Source of the DNA: CAWEBF01 sp963807235
GTDB lineage: Bacteria > Acidobacteriota > Vicinamibacteria > Vicinamibacterales > UBA2999
Direction of reading: 5' to 3'
DNA length: 64,000 nt
Assembly: GCA_963807235.1 (NCBI GenBank)
Contig: CAWEBF010000003.1
Span: 62,001 to 126,000, forward strand
The notes under the pieces were generated by a model. That model saw only the letters and a program-made list of their open reading frames with translations, made no database searches and had not been told where the DNA came from. Made by a program: the position numbers and the translations under genes. Of the stretch, positions 8,304-17,146 are shown piece after piece (within the stretch, counting starts at the first letter, position 1; the number at the start of each line of letters is the position of its first letter).

Positions 8304-10242
8304 GTGCGGCTTCACATTGCCCTTATCGTCCTGGCGGGTGCTCTGGTGTACGGCAACGGCCTCTCGGGTCCGCTGCTGTTCGACGACGAGAACTCGATCC
8401 TCCGCAACCGCTCCATTCGTCAGCTGACGCCGCTGTCGGGGCCGTTGAGCCCGCCGCGCGACACGCCGGTGGCCGGCAGACCCGTGGTGAACCTGACGTT
8501 TGCGGTGAACTACGCGATCGGCGGACTGGACGTGACCGGCTATCACGTGGCGAACCTGGCGATTCATCTGTTGGCCGCGCTGACACTCTACGGGATCGTG
8601 CGCCGTGCGCTGCGGCTGACGCGCGTGCCCAGGAGCCTGCACGAGGACGCCGATCTCACGGCACTGGCCGTCGCCGTGCTCTGGGTGGTCCATCCGCTCA
8701 ACAGCGAGTCGGTCAGCTACCTGACCGAGCGCACCGAGTCGCTGATGGCGCTCTTCTATCTCCTGACGCTCTATGCGGCGATCCGGGCCGCCACCTCCAC
8801 GCAGTCAAGCACATGGACCGCCGCGGCCGTCGTGTCGTCGGCGTTGGGCATGGCGTCCAAGGAGTCCATGATCACGGCGCCCGTCATGGTGCTGCTGTTC
8901 GACCGTGTGTTCCTGTACGGCTCGTGGCGCGAGGCGTGGGCCGAGCGGCGATATCTCTATGGCGGCTTGGCGGCATCGTGGATCGTGCTCGGGCCTGATC
9001 CTGTGGTCCGAGCCCCGCACGACCGTGGGCTTCGGCACCAACACGACCCCCTGGGTCTATTTCCTCAACCAGCTGCAGGTGATCACGCGGTATTTGTGGC
9101 TCGCGGTGTGGCCGCAAGGGCTCGTCCTCGACTACGGGCTGCCGCGCCCACTGGGGATCACCGACGTGATCGTCCCCGGCGTGATCCTGTTGGGACTTGG
9201 CGCCTTGACGGTGTGGGCGCTGTGGCGGAGGCCGCTGCTGGGGTTCCTGGGCGCGTGGGTCTTCGTCACGCTGTCGCCCACCTCCAGCGTCGTGCCGATC
9301 GCGACGGAGGTCGGGGCGGAGCGCCGGATGTATCTGGCGATGGCGGCGCTGGCCGTGCTGGCCGTGGTGGCCGTGCGATGGCTGGTCGTGCGGGGCAACG
9401 CGCGGGAGCGCCGGGCGCGCTGGCGCATGGCCGGCGCGGTGATCGGGCTTGCATGCGTGCTCCTGGGTGCGCGGACCGTCCTGCGCAACCGTGAATACGC
9501 GTCGCGGCTGACGATGGCGCAGGCCGGCGTGGATCGCCGGCCGCACGGACGAGCCCGGTTCATGCTGGCCGACGAGCTGATACGCGCGGGCCAGCACGAA
9601 CAGGCAGTGAACCAGCTGATGCTGGCCGTCTCGGACTATCCCCCGGCGTATTTCGCGCTGGCTACCGAGATGCTGGCGGGGGGACGCAGCACCGATGCCG
9701 TGACGCATGCGCAGACCTTCATCAGGCTGGTGCCCGACAGCCCCGTGGTCAACCCCGCGCGCAACTTGATGGGCCAGGCGCTCTCGATCGAAGGGAAGCT
9801 GGACCAGGCGGCGGAGCAGTTCACGCTGCTCACCCAGGCCACGCCCCGCGATCCGGAGCCGTTCGTCCGCCTGGGGAACATCCGCGTGCGACAGCGGCGC
9901 TTCGACGAGGGGATTCGCTCGTATGAGTCGGCTCTCACGCTGCGGCCGAACGATTCCGAGATCCTCAAACAACTGGGCCTGGCCTTCAGCGCGTCGAACC
10001 GCTTGGACGATGCGGTGCAGGCGTTTTACAGCGGGGTGAACGCTCGCCCGAATGACATTTCCTTGCTCAACTTCCTGGGGCGCACCCTCGGCGCCATGGG
10101 ACGGTACACCGAGGCCGTCGGCCCGCTGCGCCGGTTGGTGGAACTGGCGCCTTCCGACCCGCAGGCCCGGCAAAATCTGGCGATCATGGAGAAACTGGCC
10201 GCCGATCAGGCCCGCGCCGAAGCCGGGCCGGCCGCGCAGTAA
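8304..10242 (+). CDS. TPR-containing membrane glycosyltransferase-like protein (one frameshift)
   Basis: The N-terminal half resembles the protein O-mannosyltransferase/TMTC-like membrane proteins common in Acidobacteriota. An early acidic motif (FDDENSI) follows the first helix, GRPVVNLTF and ALGMASKESM follow, and several helices cover residues ~1-380. The C-terminal ~260 residues are TPR repeats (for example FDEGIRSYESALTLRPND). The frame breaks near 8990: the first frame ends in LAASWIVLG and the protein resumes as LILWSEPRTT. Start GTG 8304 follows a -10-like TAGGAT. Transfer of a lipid-linked sugar is inferred from the fold only. Confidence 0.75.
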
Positions 10243-10369
10243 CGGCCCGATTCTGTTGACACTCTTAGGGGCTGGGGACGAGAATAATGCGGGTAGTCAC
10301 AAGAGCCGGAGCACAGGACGGTCGCGGTCTGGCGGCCCTTGGGCTGTCGTATTCGTGTGGAGGAGTTTG

Positions 10370-10771
10370 ATGCGGACCAAGTTTGTCGTTGCTCTCGCCG
10401 GAATCGCGCTGCTGTCGATCGCCACGCCCATGGTGGCCCACCACTCGTTCTCGGCGGAATTCGACGCCAGCAAGCCCTTCAAGATGACCGGCTCGGTCAC
10501 CAAGGTCGAGTGGATGAACCCGCACACGTTCTTCTATATCGACGTGGCGGACGAAAAGACGAAGAAGGTCACGAACTGGGCGATGGAGATGGGAAGCCCC
10601 AACGGCCTCATGCGCGCCGGCTGGAGCCGCAACACCATGAAGATCGGTGACGTGGTGACGGTGGAGGGCAGCCTGGCCAAGGACGGCAGCCCGACGGGCA
10701 ACGCCCGCTCGGTCATGACCTCCGACGGCAAGCGCCTCTTCGCCGCCTCCAGCCAGGGCACCACGCCGTAG
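10370..10771 (+). CDS. DUF6152 family secreted protein (133 aa)
   Basis: Small exported protein of unknown function. The signal peptide ends at PMVAHHSFSAEFD, and the HHSF(S)AEFD and VEWMNPHTFFYIDV motifs are the hallmarks of DUF6152. The fold looks like an OB-type beta barrel. The ATG at 10370 has a strong ribosome site GGAGGAG. A TTGACA at 10256-10261 lies upstream but no well-spaced -10 was identified. In Acidobacteriota this family often neighbours the secreted family found here at 10911, 28112 and 30163, suggesting a shared envelope role. Confidence 0.85.
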   Translation: MRTKFVVALAGIALLSIATPMVAHHSFSAEFDASKPFKMTGSVTKVEWMNPHTFFYIDVADEKTKKVTNWAMEMGSPNGLMRAGWSRNTMKIGDVVTVEGSLAKDGSPTGNARSVMTSDGKRLFAASSQGTTP

Positions 10772-10850
10772 TCGCGAGGCTCCGCCCCTCAGCAGAAGGT
10801 GGCGGGCTTCGCCTCGCGAGCAGTGTTCGATTGCCCCGCTTCGCTGGGCG
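10772..10850. repeat. Double-hairpin dispersed repeat, copy 1
   Basis: A first stem pairs TCGCGAGGC (10772-10780) with GCCTCGCGA (10811-10819). It is followed by the shared linker GCAGTGTTCGATTG and a second GC stem around CCCCGCTTCG. Related copies lie at 16115, 36295, 41037 and 52020. All are intergenic and may serve as transcription terminators or RNA stabilisers. Confidence 0.6.
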
Positions 10851-10910
10851 GTGGGCCCGGCGTTCGCCGGGCCACGTCGTCTTCTCAGTCTCAGCTCGAA
10901 GGAGCTTCCC

Positions 10911-11929
10911 TTGAGAACAGAGTTTTCGTACCGCGCTCGTCGGTGCGGCGGCAGCGGTCGTGTTTGCCGCGTCGCTGTGGGTCGCGCATGAACCCGCCCG
11001 CGCGCAAGAGGGCGCGGCTCAGGGAGCCGGGGGTGGGCGCGGCCGCGGACGGGTCCTGCTGCCACCGATCCGACGCCGCGGCTGCCCGATGGCACCGTGA
11101 ACCTGGGACGCGTGCCCGGCGAGAAGGGCACGTGGCGCGTGCCCTACATCACCAACATGGCGATGCGCGTGGTGGGCCCGGATGGCCAGCTGATTCCCGA
11201 GATCGTCAAGGTGCAGCAGGAGCAGGCCGCCGCCCGAGCGGGCGGCGCCGGTCGAGCCGGTGGTGGCGGTGGCGGCGGACGCGGCGGATCGAAGAGCGAA
11301 CCGTGGATGCCCTGGATGCCGTGGTCGGCGGCGGTCTACGACTACAACTCACTGAACGAATCGAAGTACGACCCCGAAGGCTACTGCCTGCCGCCCGGCG
11401 GCCCGCGCATGATGGCCACGCCGTACCAGATGGAGATCATCCAGCAGCCCGAACACAAGCGCATCATGATGATCTTCGAGGGCGCCACGCACATCTGGCG
11501 CGAGATCTACATGGACGGCCGCAAGTTCCCCGAAGGCGACGCGATGAACCCCACCTATCTGGGATATTCAGTCGGCCGGTGGGAAGGCGACACGCTGGTG
11601 GTCGAGAACAAGGGCTTCAACGAGAACAGCTGGTTCGACTACTTCGGCCATCCGCACACCGATCTGATGTCGGTGGTGGAGCGGTGGACGCGGCCCAACA
11701 AGCAGACGCTTCGCTACGAGGCGACGGTGACCGACCCCGGCGCTTACACGCGTCCCTTCACGATCGCCTGGACCATCCCGTTCGACGGAGCCGCCGAGCT
11801 GCCCGAGGTACATCTGCCAGGAGAACAACCAGTATCTGAACCGGCTGACCGACGACTTCGGCCAGCCCATCTTCGGACCGCGTCCGCAGCCCGGCCTGAA
11901 GCCGCCGGCGGCGCGGGGGACGCAGGTAG
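10911..11929 (+). CDS. Secreted protein of an uncharacterised Acidobacteriota family (several frameshifts)
   Basis: A TTG start at 10911 follows AAGGAG with six bases spacing. The signal peptide (ALVGAAAAVVFAASLWVAHE) appears only after one base is removed near 10922. Further single extra bases near 11054, 11804 and 11926 must be allowed before the protein ends at the TAG at 11927-11929. The core reads RIMMIFEGATHIWREIYMDG and then GRWEGDTLVVENKGFN, a motif shared with the proteins at 28112 and 42472. Each correction falls in a short homopolymer, which points to sequencing error. No catalytic motif is evident; periplasmic location inferred. Confidence 0.65.
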
Positions 11930-11931
11930 CC

Positions 11932-12339
11932 TTGGCGCGCACCGCTCGATTCGTGCTCGCGCTTGCCGCGCTGCTGTCGCTGCCGGCAGTGGCCGGCGCG
12001 CAGTTCGGCCACCCGCTCAAGGGACAGTGGAGCGGGGAGTGGATGGTCAAAGGGCAGCCGACGCGGCTGCTGCTGAACCTGGATTGGGACGGCAAGGACG
12101 TCACCGGCGTCGTGAACCCCGGACCGAACGCGGCCACGGTGAAGTCCGTCACGTTCGACTACACGAACGTATCCGCCTGGGGCGTCAAGATGACGGCCGA
12201 GGGCAAGGACGCGTCCGGCAAGGTGGTGCCCATCTCCGTGGACGGGAAGCTCGAGAACATCGGCGCCTACCGGCGCCTGTTCCACGGCACGTGGGTGCAG
12301 GGCGGGCAGAAGGGCGAGTTTACGTTGACGCGCAACTAG
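11932..12339 (+). CDS. Small secreted hypothetical protein (135 aa)
   Basis: A typical signal peptide (RFVLALAALLSLPAVAGA) is followed by a ~110-residue beta-rich domain (GQWSGEWMVKGQPTRLLLNL). This region begins QFGHPLKGQWSG, like lipocalin-shaped secreted proteins. Start TTG 11932 is chosen because it is the only initiation codon placed correctly before the signal peptide. It directly follows the end of the preceding gene, so the two are probably translated together. The frame is also open upstream, so a fusion cannot be excluded if the extra base at 11926 is real. No function recognised. Confidence 0.6.
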   Translation: MARTARFVLALAALLSLPAVAGAQFGHPLKGQWSGEWMVKGQPTRLLLNLDWDGKDVTGVVNPGPNAATVKSVTFDYTNVSAWGVKMTAEGKDASGKVVPISVDGKLENIGAYRRLFHGTWVQGGQKGEFTLTRN

Positions 12340-12458
12340 TTCGTGGTTCGTAGTTCGTTGTTCGTGGTTCCGCCACGAGGCCCTGCGCGAGCAATCGTCA
12401 GGGCCTTTTCTTTCGGCAGGACTGTCAACGACCAACGACGAACCACGAACCACGAACG
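12338..12458. repeat. Inverted heptamer arrays flanking a hairpin
   Basis: Left arm 12338-12372 holds five 7-bp units of consensus NGTTCGT, ending GTTCCGCCA. Right arm 12428-12458 holds about four units of ACGAACC/ACCAACG, complementary to the left arm. Between them lies the terminator at 12378-12413. The whole block could form a large cruciform. Confidence 0.8.
12378..12413 (+). terminator. Rho-independent terminator
   Basis: The 8-bp stem AGGCCCTG (12378-12385) pairs with CAGGGCCT (12399-12406) and is followed by TTTCTTT. It ends the transcript of the two secreted-protein genes upstream. Confidence 0.8.
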
Positions 12459-12473
12459 AGATGCGGCGCGCAG

Positions 12474-12479
12474 TACAAT
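12474..12479 (+). promoter_or_regulatory. -10 box TACAAT before ligJ
   Basis: TACAAT ends eleven bases before the ATG at 12491, giving a predicted leader of only a few bases. The heptamer array at 12428-12458 occupies the -35 region. Confidence 0.5.
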
Positions 12480-12490
12480 ACGCGCCGCGC

Positions 12491-13514
12491 ATGATTATCG
12501 ACTGTCACGGGCACTACACCACCGCGCCGAGGCAGCTCCAGGCCTTTCGAGACGCTCAGATCGCAGAGTTGAAGGCGCCCCCGCCCTCGCGCACGAAGAA
12601 GCCGGTTGCGGTCACCGATGACGAGCTGCGCGCCAGCGTTCAGCCGCAGCTCAACTTCCAGCGCGACCGCGGCACCGATCTGACGGTGTTCTCGCCACGC
12701 GCGTCGGCGATGGCGCACCACATCGGCGACGGCGTCACCAGCCAGCACTGGGCCGAACACTGCAACGACCTGATCTACCGGGTCTGCCGGCTGTTTCCGC
12801 GGAGTTTTGTCGGCGTGTGCCAGCTGCCGCAGACGCCGGGTGTGGCGCCCGCCAACTCGATCGCCGAGCTGAAGCGCTGCGTCAACGAGCTGGGATTCAT
12901 CGGCTGCAATCTCAATCCGGATCCATCGGGCGGGCTCTGGACGGGACCGCCGCTCACCGACCGCTCCTGGTATCCGTTCTACGAGACGATGGTGGAACTG
13001 GACGTGCCGGCCATGGTGCACGTGAGCGCGTCGTGCAACCCCAACTTCCACGCCACGGGCGCGCACTATATCAACGCCGACACCACGGCCTTCATGCAGT
13101 TCCTGACCGGCGACCTCTTCAAAGACTTCCCGACGCTGCGGATGATCATCCCGCACGGCGGAGGAGCGGTGCCCTTCCACTGGGGGCGCTACCGCGGCCT
13201 GGCGCAGGACATGAAGCGGCCGCCGCTCCCCGATCTGATTCGTGACAACGTGTTCTTCGACACCTGCGTGTACCACCAGCCGGGCATCGACCTGCTGTTG
13301 AAGGTCGTGCCGGCCGACAACGTCCTGTTCGGCTCCGAGATGGTGGGCGCGGTGCGCGGGATCGATCCCGAGACGGGCCACTACTTCGACGACACGAAAC
13401 GCTACGTGGACGGCGCCGCAGCTGCCGGACGCCGATCGCGCCAAGATCTTCGAGGGCAACGTGCGCAAGGTGTACCCGCGGATCAATCAGCGCCTGGCGC
13501 AGGTGCAGGCATGA
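12491..13514 (+). CDS. ligJ: 4-oxalomesaconate hydratase LigJ (one frameshift)
   Basis: Amidohydrolase-fold enzyme that hydrates 4-oxalomesaconate to 4-carboxy-4-hydroxy-2-oxoadipate in protocatechuate/gallate meta-cleavage. The N-terminus has IIDCHGHYT with the metal-binding HxH. Long stretches (FSPRASAMA, VNELGFIGCNLNPDP, IPHGGGAVP, GSEMVGAVRGIDP) match LigJ of Sphingobium as I know it. A single-base shift near 13425 hides the C-terminus, which resumes as KIFEGNVRKVYPRI. The stop TGA (13512-13514) then overlaps the ligK ATG. About 340 residues, the family length. Confidence 0.9.
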
Positions 13515-14200
13515 AACCCACCATCGTCCGGAACATCCATCGCGCCGACGCGGCGGTGATCACGTCGCTGGGGGAGCGCGGCGTGGCCACCGTGCACGAG
13601 GCGCAGGGGCGCTCGGGCCTGCTGCAGCCGTATATGCGGCCGATCTATCCGTCCGCGAAGATGGCGGGCAGCGCCATCACCATCTCGTGCCAGGCGGGCG
13701 ACAACCTGATGATCCACGCGGCCATCGAACTGTGCCGGGAAGGGGACGTGCTCGTGGTCACCACCACGTCGCCGTCCACCGACGGGATGTTCGGGGAGCT
13801 GCTGGCCGTCTCGGCGCGCGCGCACGGCGTGGTGGGGCTGCTGATCGACGCCGGCATTCGCGACGTGGCGGACCTGACCAGCATGGAGTTTCCGGTGTGG
13901 GCCAAGGCGGTGCACGCACAGGGCACGGTAAAGGCGACGCCCGGGTCGGTGAACGTGCCGGTGGTGTGTGCGGGCACTGCTATTCGGCCAGGTGACGTGA
14001 TCGTGGCCGACGTGGACGGCGTGGTCGTGGTGCCGAGGGCGTCGGCCGTGGACGTGGCGCGCGCCTCCGACGCGAGGATCGCCAAAGAAGAGCAGTCGCG
14101 AGCGAAGCTCCGCAAGGGCGAGTTGGGGCTGGACTTCTACGGGCTGCGCGCCAAACTGGCGGAACTCGGCGTGCAGTACGTCGACGGCCCTCTCGAGTAA
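13511..14200 (+). CDS. ligK: 4-carboxy-4-hydroxy-2-oxoadipate aldolase LigK (229 aa)
   Basis: Divalent-metal class II aldolase (RraA-like fold) that splits 4-carboxy-4-hydroxy-2-oxoadipate into pyruvate and oxaloacetate, the last step of the 4,5-cleavage route. Diagnostic segments are GVATVHEAQGRSG, TTTSPSTDGMFGELL, LIDAGIRDVADL (metal and substrate Arg/Asp), FPVWAKAVHAQGTVKAT and NVPVVCAG. Length and N-terminus agree with LigK/ProA. The ATG overlaps the ligJ stop by four bases (ATGA). Confidence 0.92.
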   Translation: MKPTIVRNIHRADAAVITSLGERGVATVHEAQGRSGLLQPYMRPIYPSAKMAGSAITISCQAGDNLMIHAAIELCREGDVLVVTTTSPSTDGMFGELLAVSARAHGVVGLLIDAGIRDVADLTSMEFPVWAKAVHAQGTVKATPGSVNVPVVCAGTAIRPGDVIVADVDGVVVVPRASAVDVARASDARIAKEEQSRAKLRKGELGLDFYGLRAKLAELGVQYVDGPLE

Positions 14201-14235
14201 AACGCCAAAAGTGAAATGAGGTCCCGCCCTATAAT

Positions 14236-14331
14236 CGGGTGTCCAGAATTGTGGAATTGGGGTCGGGCCTAATTGCTCGACACGTGGCTCGAAATTAGGC
14301 CCGACCCCAATTCCACAATTCTGGACACCCG
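14236..14331. repeat. Long palindromic repeat (39-bp perfect arms)
   Basis: Left arm 14236-14274 is the exact reverse complement of 14293-14331, with an 18-base loop containing CACGTG. The arm core GGAATTGGGGTCGGGC recurs at 33715-33778 and, as a half copy, at 48512-48529. REP/MITE-like, in the gap between ligK and the DUF4399 gene. Confidence 0.85.
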
Positions 14332-14360
14332 ACCCCATTACGATTTTTGAAGGAGTGCAC

Positions 14361-14855
14361 ATGCGCATGCGTCTCGTCCTTGGCTTCGCCCTGGTTGCTT
14401 CGTCCGCGCTCGTGATGGCGTGTGGAGGGGGATCCACACCGCCGGCAGAAGAGACGGCCGCCCCAGCCGCGGCGCCGGCCGCCGACGCCTCGCACGAGGG
14501 CCACACCGGCGGCCGCGTGTTCTTCGTGAGCCCGAAGGAAGGGGCCACGGTGAAGAGCCCGGTGCAGCTCGAGTTCGGCAGCGAGATGTTCACGATCGCC
14601 GCCGTGCCGGCCGGCGAAGTCACCACCGTACGCGCGGGGACCGGCCACTTCCACCTGGGCGTGGACACCGACTGCCTGCCCGCTGGGGCCGTGATCCCCA
14701 AGGCGAACCCATGGATTCACTTCGGCGACGGCAAGAACGCGATCGAGATGCAGCTGACGCCAGGCCCCCACAAGCTGGCCGTGCAGGCGGGCGACGACAA
14801 GCACGCCACGATGACTGGGCTGTGCGAGACGATTAACGTGACAGTTACGGAGTAA
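14361..14855 (+). CDS. DUF4399 domain lipoprotein (164 aa)
   Basis: Exported lipoprotein of unknown role. The signal peptide ends at a lipobox-like LVMAC, followed by a Pro/Ala/Glu linker. The DUF4399 domain then shows VFFVSPKEGATVKSPV, GHFHLGVDTDC, IHFGDGKNAIEMQLTPG and HKLAVQAGDDKH. The repeated His and Asp residues suggest metal or copper association, an inference only. The ATG at 14361 is chosen for its GAAGGAG site five bases upstream; ATG 14367 is an alternative. Confidence 0.85.
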   Translation: MRMRLVLGFALVASSALVMACGGGSTPPAEETAAPAAAPAADASHEGHTGGRVFFVSPKEGATVKSPVQLEFGSEMFTIAAVPAGEVTTVRAGTGHFHLGVDTDCLPAGAVIPKANPWIHFGDGKNAIEMQLTPGPHKLAVQAGDDKHATMTGLCETINVTVTE

Positions 14856-14856
14856 G

Positions 14857-14912
14857 GGCTACAGGCGCCAGGCCCCAGGCTGCAGGCCCGTAGCCTGGAG
14901 CCCGGAGCCGGC
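14857..14912. repeat. Heptamer array, AGGCCCC-type
   Basis: Roughly five degenerate 7-bp units (GGGCTAC, AGGCGCC, AGGCCCC, AGGCTGC, AGGCCCG) are followed by partly inverted units (TAGCCTG, GAGCCCG). It lies between the convergent ends of the DUF4399 gene and the ring-cleavage dioxygenase gene. Confidence 0.6.
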
Positions 14913-14924
14913 GTGCGGCGGACT

Positions 14925-16106
14925 CTAGTGCTTCGCCGCCTCCATCGCCGCCTGTCCTCTCTTGTGCGTCGTCGAGAAGATGACGTGCAGCGACATCAGC
15001 GCCTGTAGCGGGTGCGCGCCGGCCTCGGCCAGCGGGCCTACATGCTCGCTGACCAGCCCACCCTTGCCGACGTTGATCATCGAGAGCGCCGCGGTGCGCT
15101 GCTGGCCGTGCAGGTCGTACTCGTCGGCCACTTTTTCGAAATCGTTGACGATGCGGTTCCTCAGCTCGGCGCTGTGGCGCGACTCGAACAGCAGCTTGTT
15201 CAGGCCGTAGGCCTCCGACGGCGGGTGCTTGTAGAACTGGAAGCCCTGGTTCTTGAACTTGAACCCGCCGAACTCCTCGCCGGCCTGCATTGGCTGCGTG
15301 CTGCGCTTGCGGTGCGGCAGGAACCGCATCATGCACAGCCCGTGGTGCCAGGTCGGGATGTAGTCGATCAGTTCGCCTTCTTGTTTGCCGATGGCGCCGA
15401 ACATCACCGCCCAGCTGAGCAGCTCGGTGTTCCCCACCTCGTCGAGCTGCGTGCCGGTCATGTCCAGGAGCGCGTCGGTGTTGCCGGCCTCCCACTGCGA
15501 CACCAGCCAGCGGTCGAAGTCGAACTCGGGATGGAGATACTTCGTCGTGCCGGGGAAATGGGACATCCCGCCGCTGGCGATGATGGCCACACGCTCCTTG
15601 CGTCCCTTGACGATCTCCGCCAGCGCCTTGCCCAGCGCCTCGCAGCGCCTCGGCGTCGGAAGCGGCGGCACGTAGACGTTGGTGAAGAACGGGATCACCG
15701 GGATGTCGCGTTTGCCGATCACGTACTCGAACGGGATCGAGAAGGCGTGCCCCAGCTCCGCGTCCTCGGAGTAGGCGATGTCGAAGTTGTGATCCACCAC
15801 CAGCTTGTTCAGGATGTCTTCGGCCATCTCGCGGTGGATCGGCAGGTTGTGCTCGCGTCCGGCAAACCGTGCCATGGCGACGTTGCCGGCGATGATGGCG
15901 AAGGCCGGCACGCAGGTCACCGAGAACGTTTCCACGTGATCGGCGCCCAGGAAGAGGATGGCGTCGGGCTTGGTGTCGTCCAGCACCTTGCCCAGCTCGT
16001 TCATCGCGGCGCCGGCCTGCTCCAGCTGCGCGGGGTTCTCGTCCGGCGGACGGGTGAACATGTAGGGGGTGTGGCACGTGCCGATGGCTGCGACGATCTC
16101 GCCCAT
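14925..16106 (-). CDS. Fused LigB-LigA extradiol dioxygenase (protocatechuate 4,5- or gallate dioxygenase)
   Basis: Opens the aromatic ring of protocatechuate or gallate next to the carboxyl-side hydroxyls. Residues ~1-290 are the catalytic LigB domain: Fe ligands in GTCHTPY (His near 12) and GADHVETF (near 61), the active-site His in GGMSHFPG, and the acidic ligand probably in NTELLSW. Residues ~300-393 are a LigA-like helical domain (YGLNKLLFESRHSAELR, HPLQALMSLHVIF). LigA and LigB are separate in protocatechuate dioxygenase but fused in gallate dioxygenases, so either substrate fits. A strong GAAGGAG precedes the ATG at 16106. Confidence 0.9.
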   Translation of the reverse strand: MGEIVAAIGTCHTPYMFTRPPDENPAQLEQAGAAMNELGKVLDDTKPDAILFLGADHVETFSVTCVPAFAIIAGNVAMARFAGREHNLPIHREMAEDILNKLVVDHNFDIAYSEDAELGHAFSIPFEYVIGKRDIPVIPFFTNVYVPPLPTPRRCEALGKALAEIVKGRKERVAIIASGGMSHFPGTTKYLHPEFDFDRWLVSQWEAGNTDALLDMTGTQLDEVGNTELLSWAVMFGAIGKQEGELIDYIPTWHHGLCMMRFLPHRKRSTQPMQAGEEFGGFKFKNQGFQFYKHPPSEAYGLNKLLFESRHSAELRNRIVNDFEKVADEYDLHGQQRTAALSMINVGKGGLVSEHVGPLAEAGAHPLQALMSLHVIFSTTHKRGQAAMEAAKH

Positions 16107-16114
16107 GACGCTAC

Positions 16115-16152
16115 TCCTTCAACAGGCGCGCGAAGCGCGCCCAAAAGACACT
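16115..16152 (-). repeat. Double-hairpin dispersed repeat, copy 2
   Basis: A GC stem (GGGCGCGC loop TTCG) is joined to CAGTGTCTTTTGG on the minus strand, matching the linker of the copies at 10772, 41037 and 52020. It lies between ligC and the dioxygenase gene and could attenuate transcription between them. Confidence 0.5.
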
Positions 16153-16153
16153 G

Positions 16154-17089
16154 TCAGCAACCGCCCATCGCCCGATCGATTTTATCCAGGAGTGCCATGG
16201 TCTTCACGCAGCTCGACGCGCTGGACTCCGGCTCCCGGCCCTCGCGAATCGCGCCCACGAACTCGACGTCCTGGCGATCGAAGGCCGGCACGTTGTCGAG
16301 CGGCACGTCCTTGCCTTCGCTGTCGGTCATCCCGTCCCGGTACACCTTGTAGGTGTCTTCCTCGCCGATGTACCGGTAGAACCCGCCGAACGGGCCCTTG
16401 TTGTTGAACGACATCGCCATCGAGAAGAGCGGCCCCTTCTTCGACTTCATCGCGACCGTCAGATCCATCGGGATGCCCAGGTCCTTGTGGTTGGGTCCCT
16501 TCTGACCCCAGCAGTCCCAGTCCGCGTCGCCCACGATCCACTGCGCCAGATCGACCGAGTGGCAGCCGTGGTGCCACAGCAGGTTGTCCACCCACGAGCG
16601 CTGCTGGCCGTGCATGTTGAGGTTGGTCCGGCGGAAGAAATAGGTCTCCACGACCATGTGGTGGAGATGGAACGTCCCGTCCTGGATGCGCCGCCGGATC
16701 TCGCGGTGCGGGCTCGAGAACCGGCGCGTGTGCGTGACCATGCACACCTTCCCGGCCTTCTTCGCCGCGGCCAGCATGCTCTCCGAGTCCCTGAGGTTCA
16801 GCGCCATCGGGATCTCGACCTGGACGTGCTTGCCCTTGCCCAGGGCCATCAGGGTCTGGTCGTGGTGCTGGTCGCTCGGCGTCGTCAGGATCACGGCATC
16901 CACGCCGGGCCGGTCGACGCAGGCTTCGAGGTTCGTGGAGGTGAAGGGGATGTTGAACTTCTCGGCGAACGTCTTGCCGCTTTCTTCCGTGCGGCTCGCC
17001 ACCGACACCACCTCGACGCCCTCGATCTTCGCGAGAGCCTTCACATGGATTTCGCCCATCGCCCCGGTACCCGCGAGACAGATTTTCAT
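16154..17089 (-). CDS. ligC: 4-carboxy-2-hydroxymuconate-6-semialdehyde dehydrogenase LigC (311 aa)
   Basis: NAD(P)-dependent Gfo/Idh/MocA-fold enzyme oxidising the ring-cleavage product of protocatechuate to 2-pyrone-4,6-dicarboxylate. The Rossmann start is MKICLAGTGAMGEIHVKAL. Stretches that match LigC as I recall it are GKHVQVEIPMALNL, VCMVTHTRRF, VETYFFRR, RSWVDNLLWHHG, SMAMSFNNKGP and GAIREGREPESS. Length equals the family (about 315). The start at 17089 is set by that alignment; an in-frame ATG at 17107 is less likely. It lies directly upstream of the dioxygenase gene on the same strand. Confidence 0.9.
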   Translation of the reverse strand: MKICLAGTGAMGEIHVKALAKIEGVEVVSVASRTEESGKTFAEKFNIPFTSTNLEACVDRPGVDAVILTTPSDQHHDQTLMALGKGKHVQVEIPMALNLRDSESMLAAAKKAGKVCMVTHTRRFSSPHREIRRRIQDGTFHLHHMVVETYFFRRTNLNMHGQQRSWVDNLLWHHGCHSVDLAQWIVGDADWDCWGQKGPNHKDLGIPMDLTVAMKSKKGPLFSMAMSFNNKGPFGGFYRYIGEEDTYKVYRDGMTDSEGKDVPLDNVPAFDRQDVEFVGAIREGREPESSASSCVKTMALLDKIDRAMGGC

Positions 17090-17107
17090 TGTGCCAGGAT
17101 CTCTCAT

Positions 17108-17143
17108 TTTAACGGGCTCCAGGCCCGGGCTCCAGGCTCCTTT
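17108..17143. repeat. Heptamer array, GGCTCCA-type
   Basis: Four to five units of GGCTCCA/AGGCCCG lie between ligC and the aldo/keto reductase gene. The unit is the same as in the array at 23126-23160. Confidence 0.6.
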
Positions 17144-17146
17144 GCC

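Noticed and set aside
10254..10290. Full sigma-70 promoter before the DUF6152 gene
   Set aside because: TTGACA is present at 10256-10261 but no -10 hexamer occurs at 16-18 bp spacing.
12338..12458. CRISPR-like array
   Set aside because: Repeat units are only 7 bp without spacers and no cas genes are present; it is a heptamer tandem array.
15012..16352. 446-codon plus-strand frame opposite the dioxygenase gene
   Set aside because: Antisense shadow; the minus strand encodes the clearly recognised LigB-LigA fusion.
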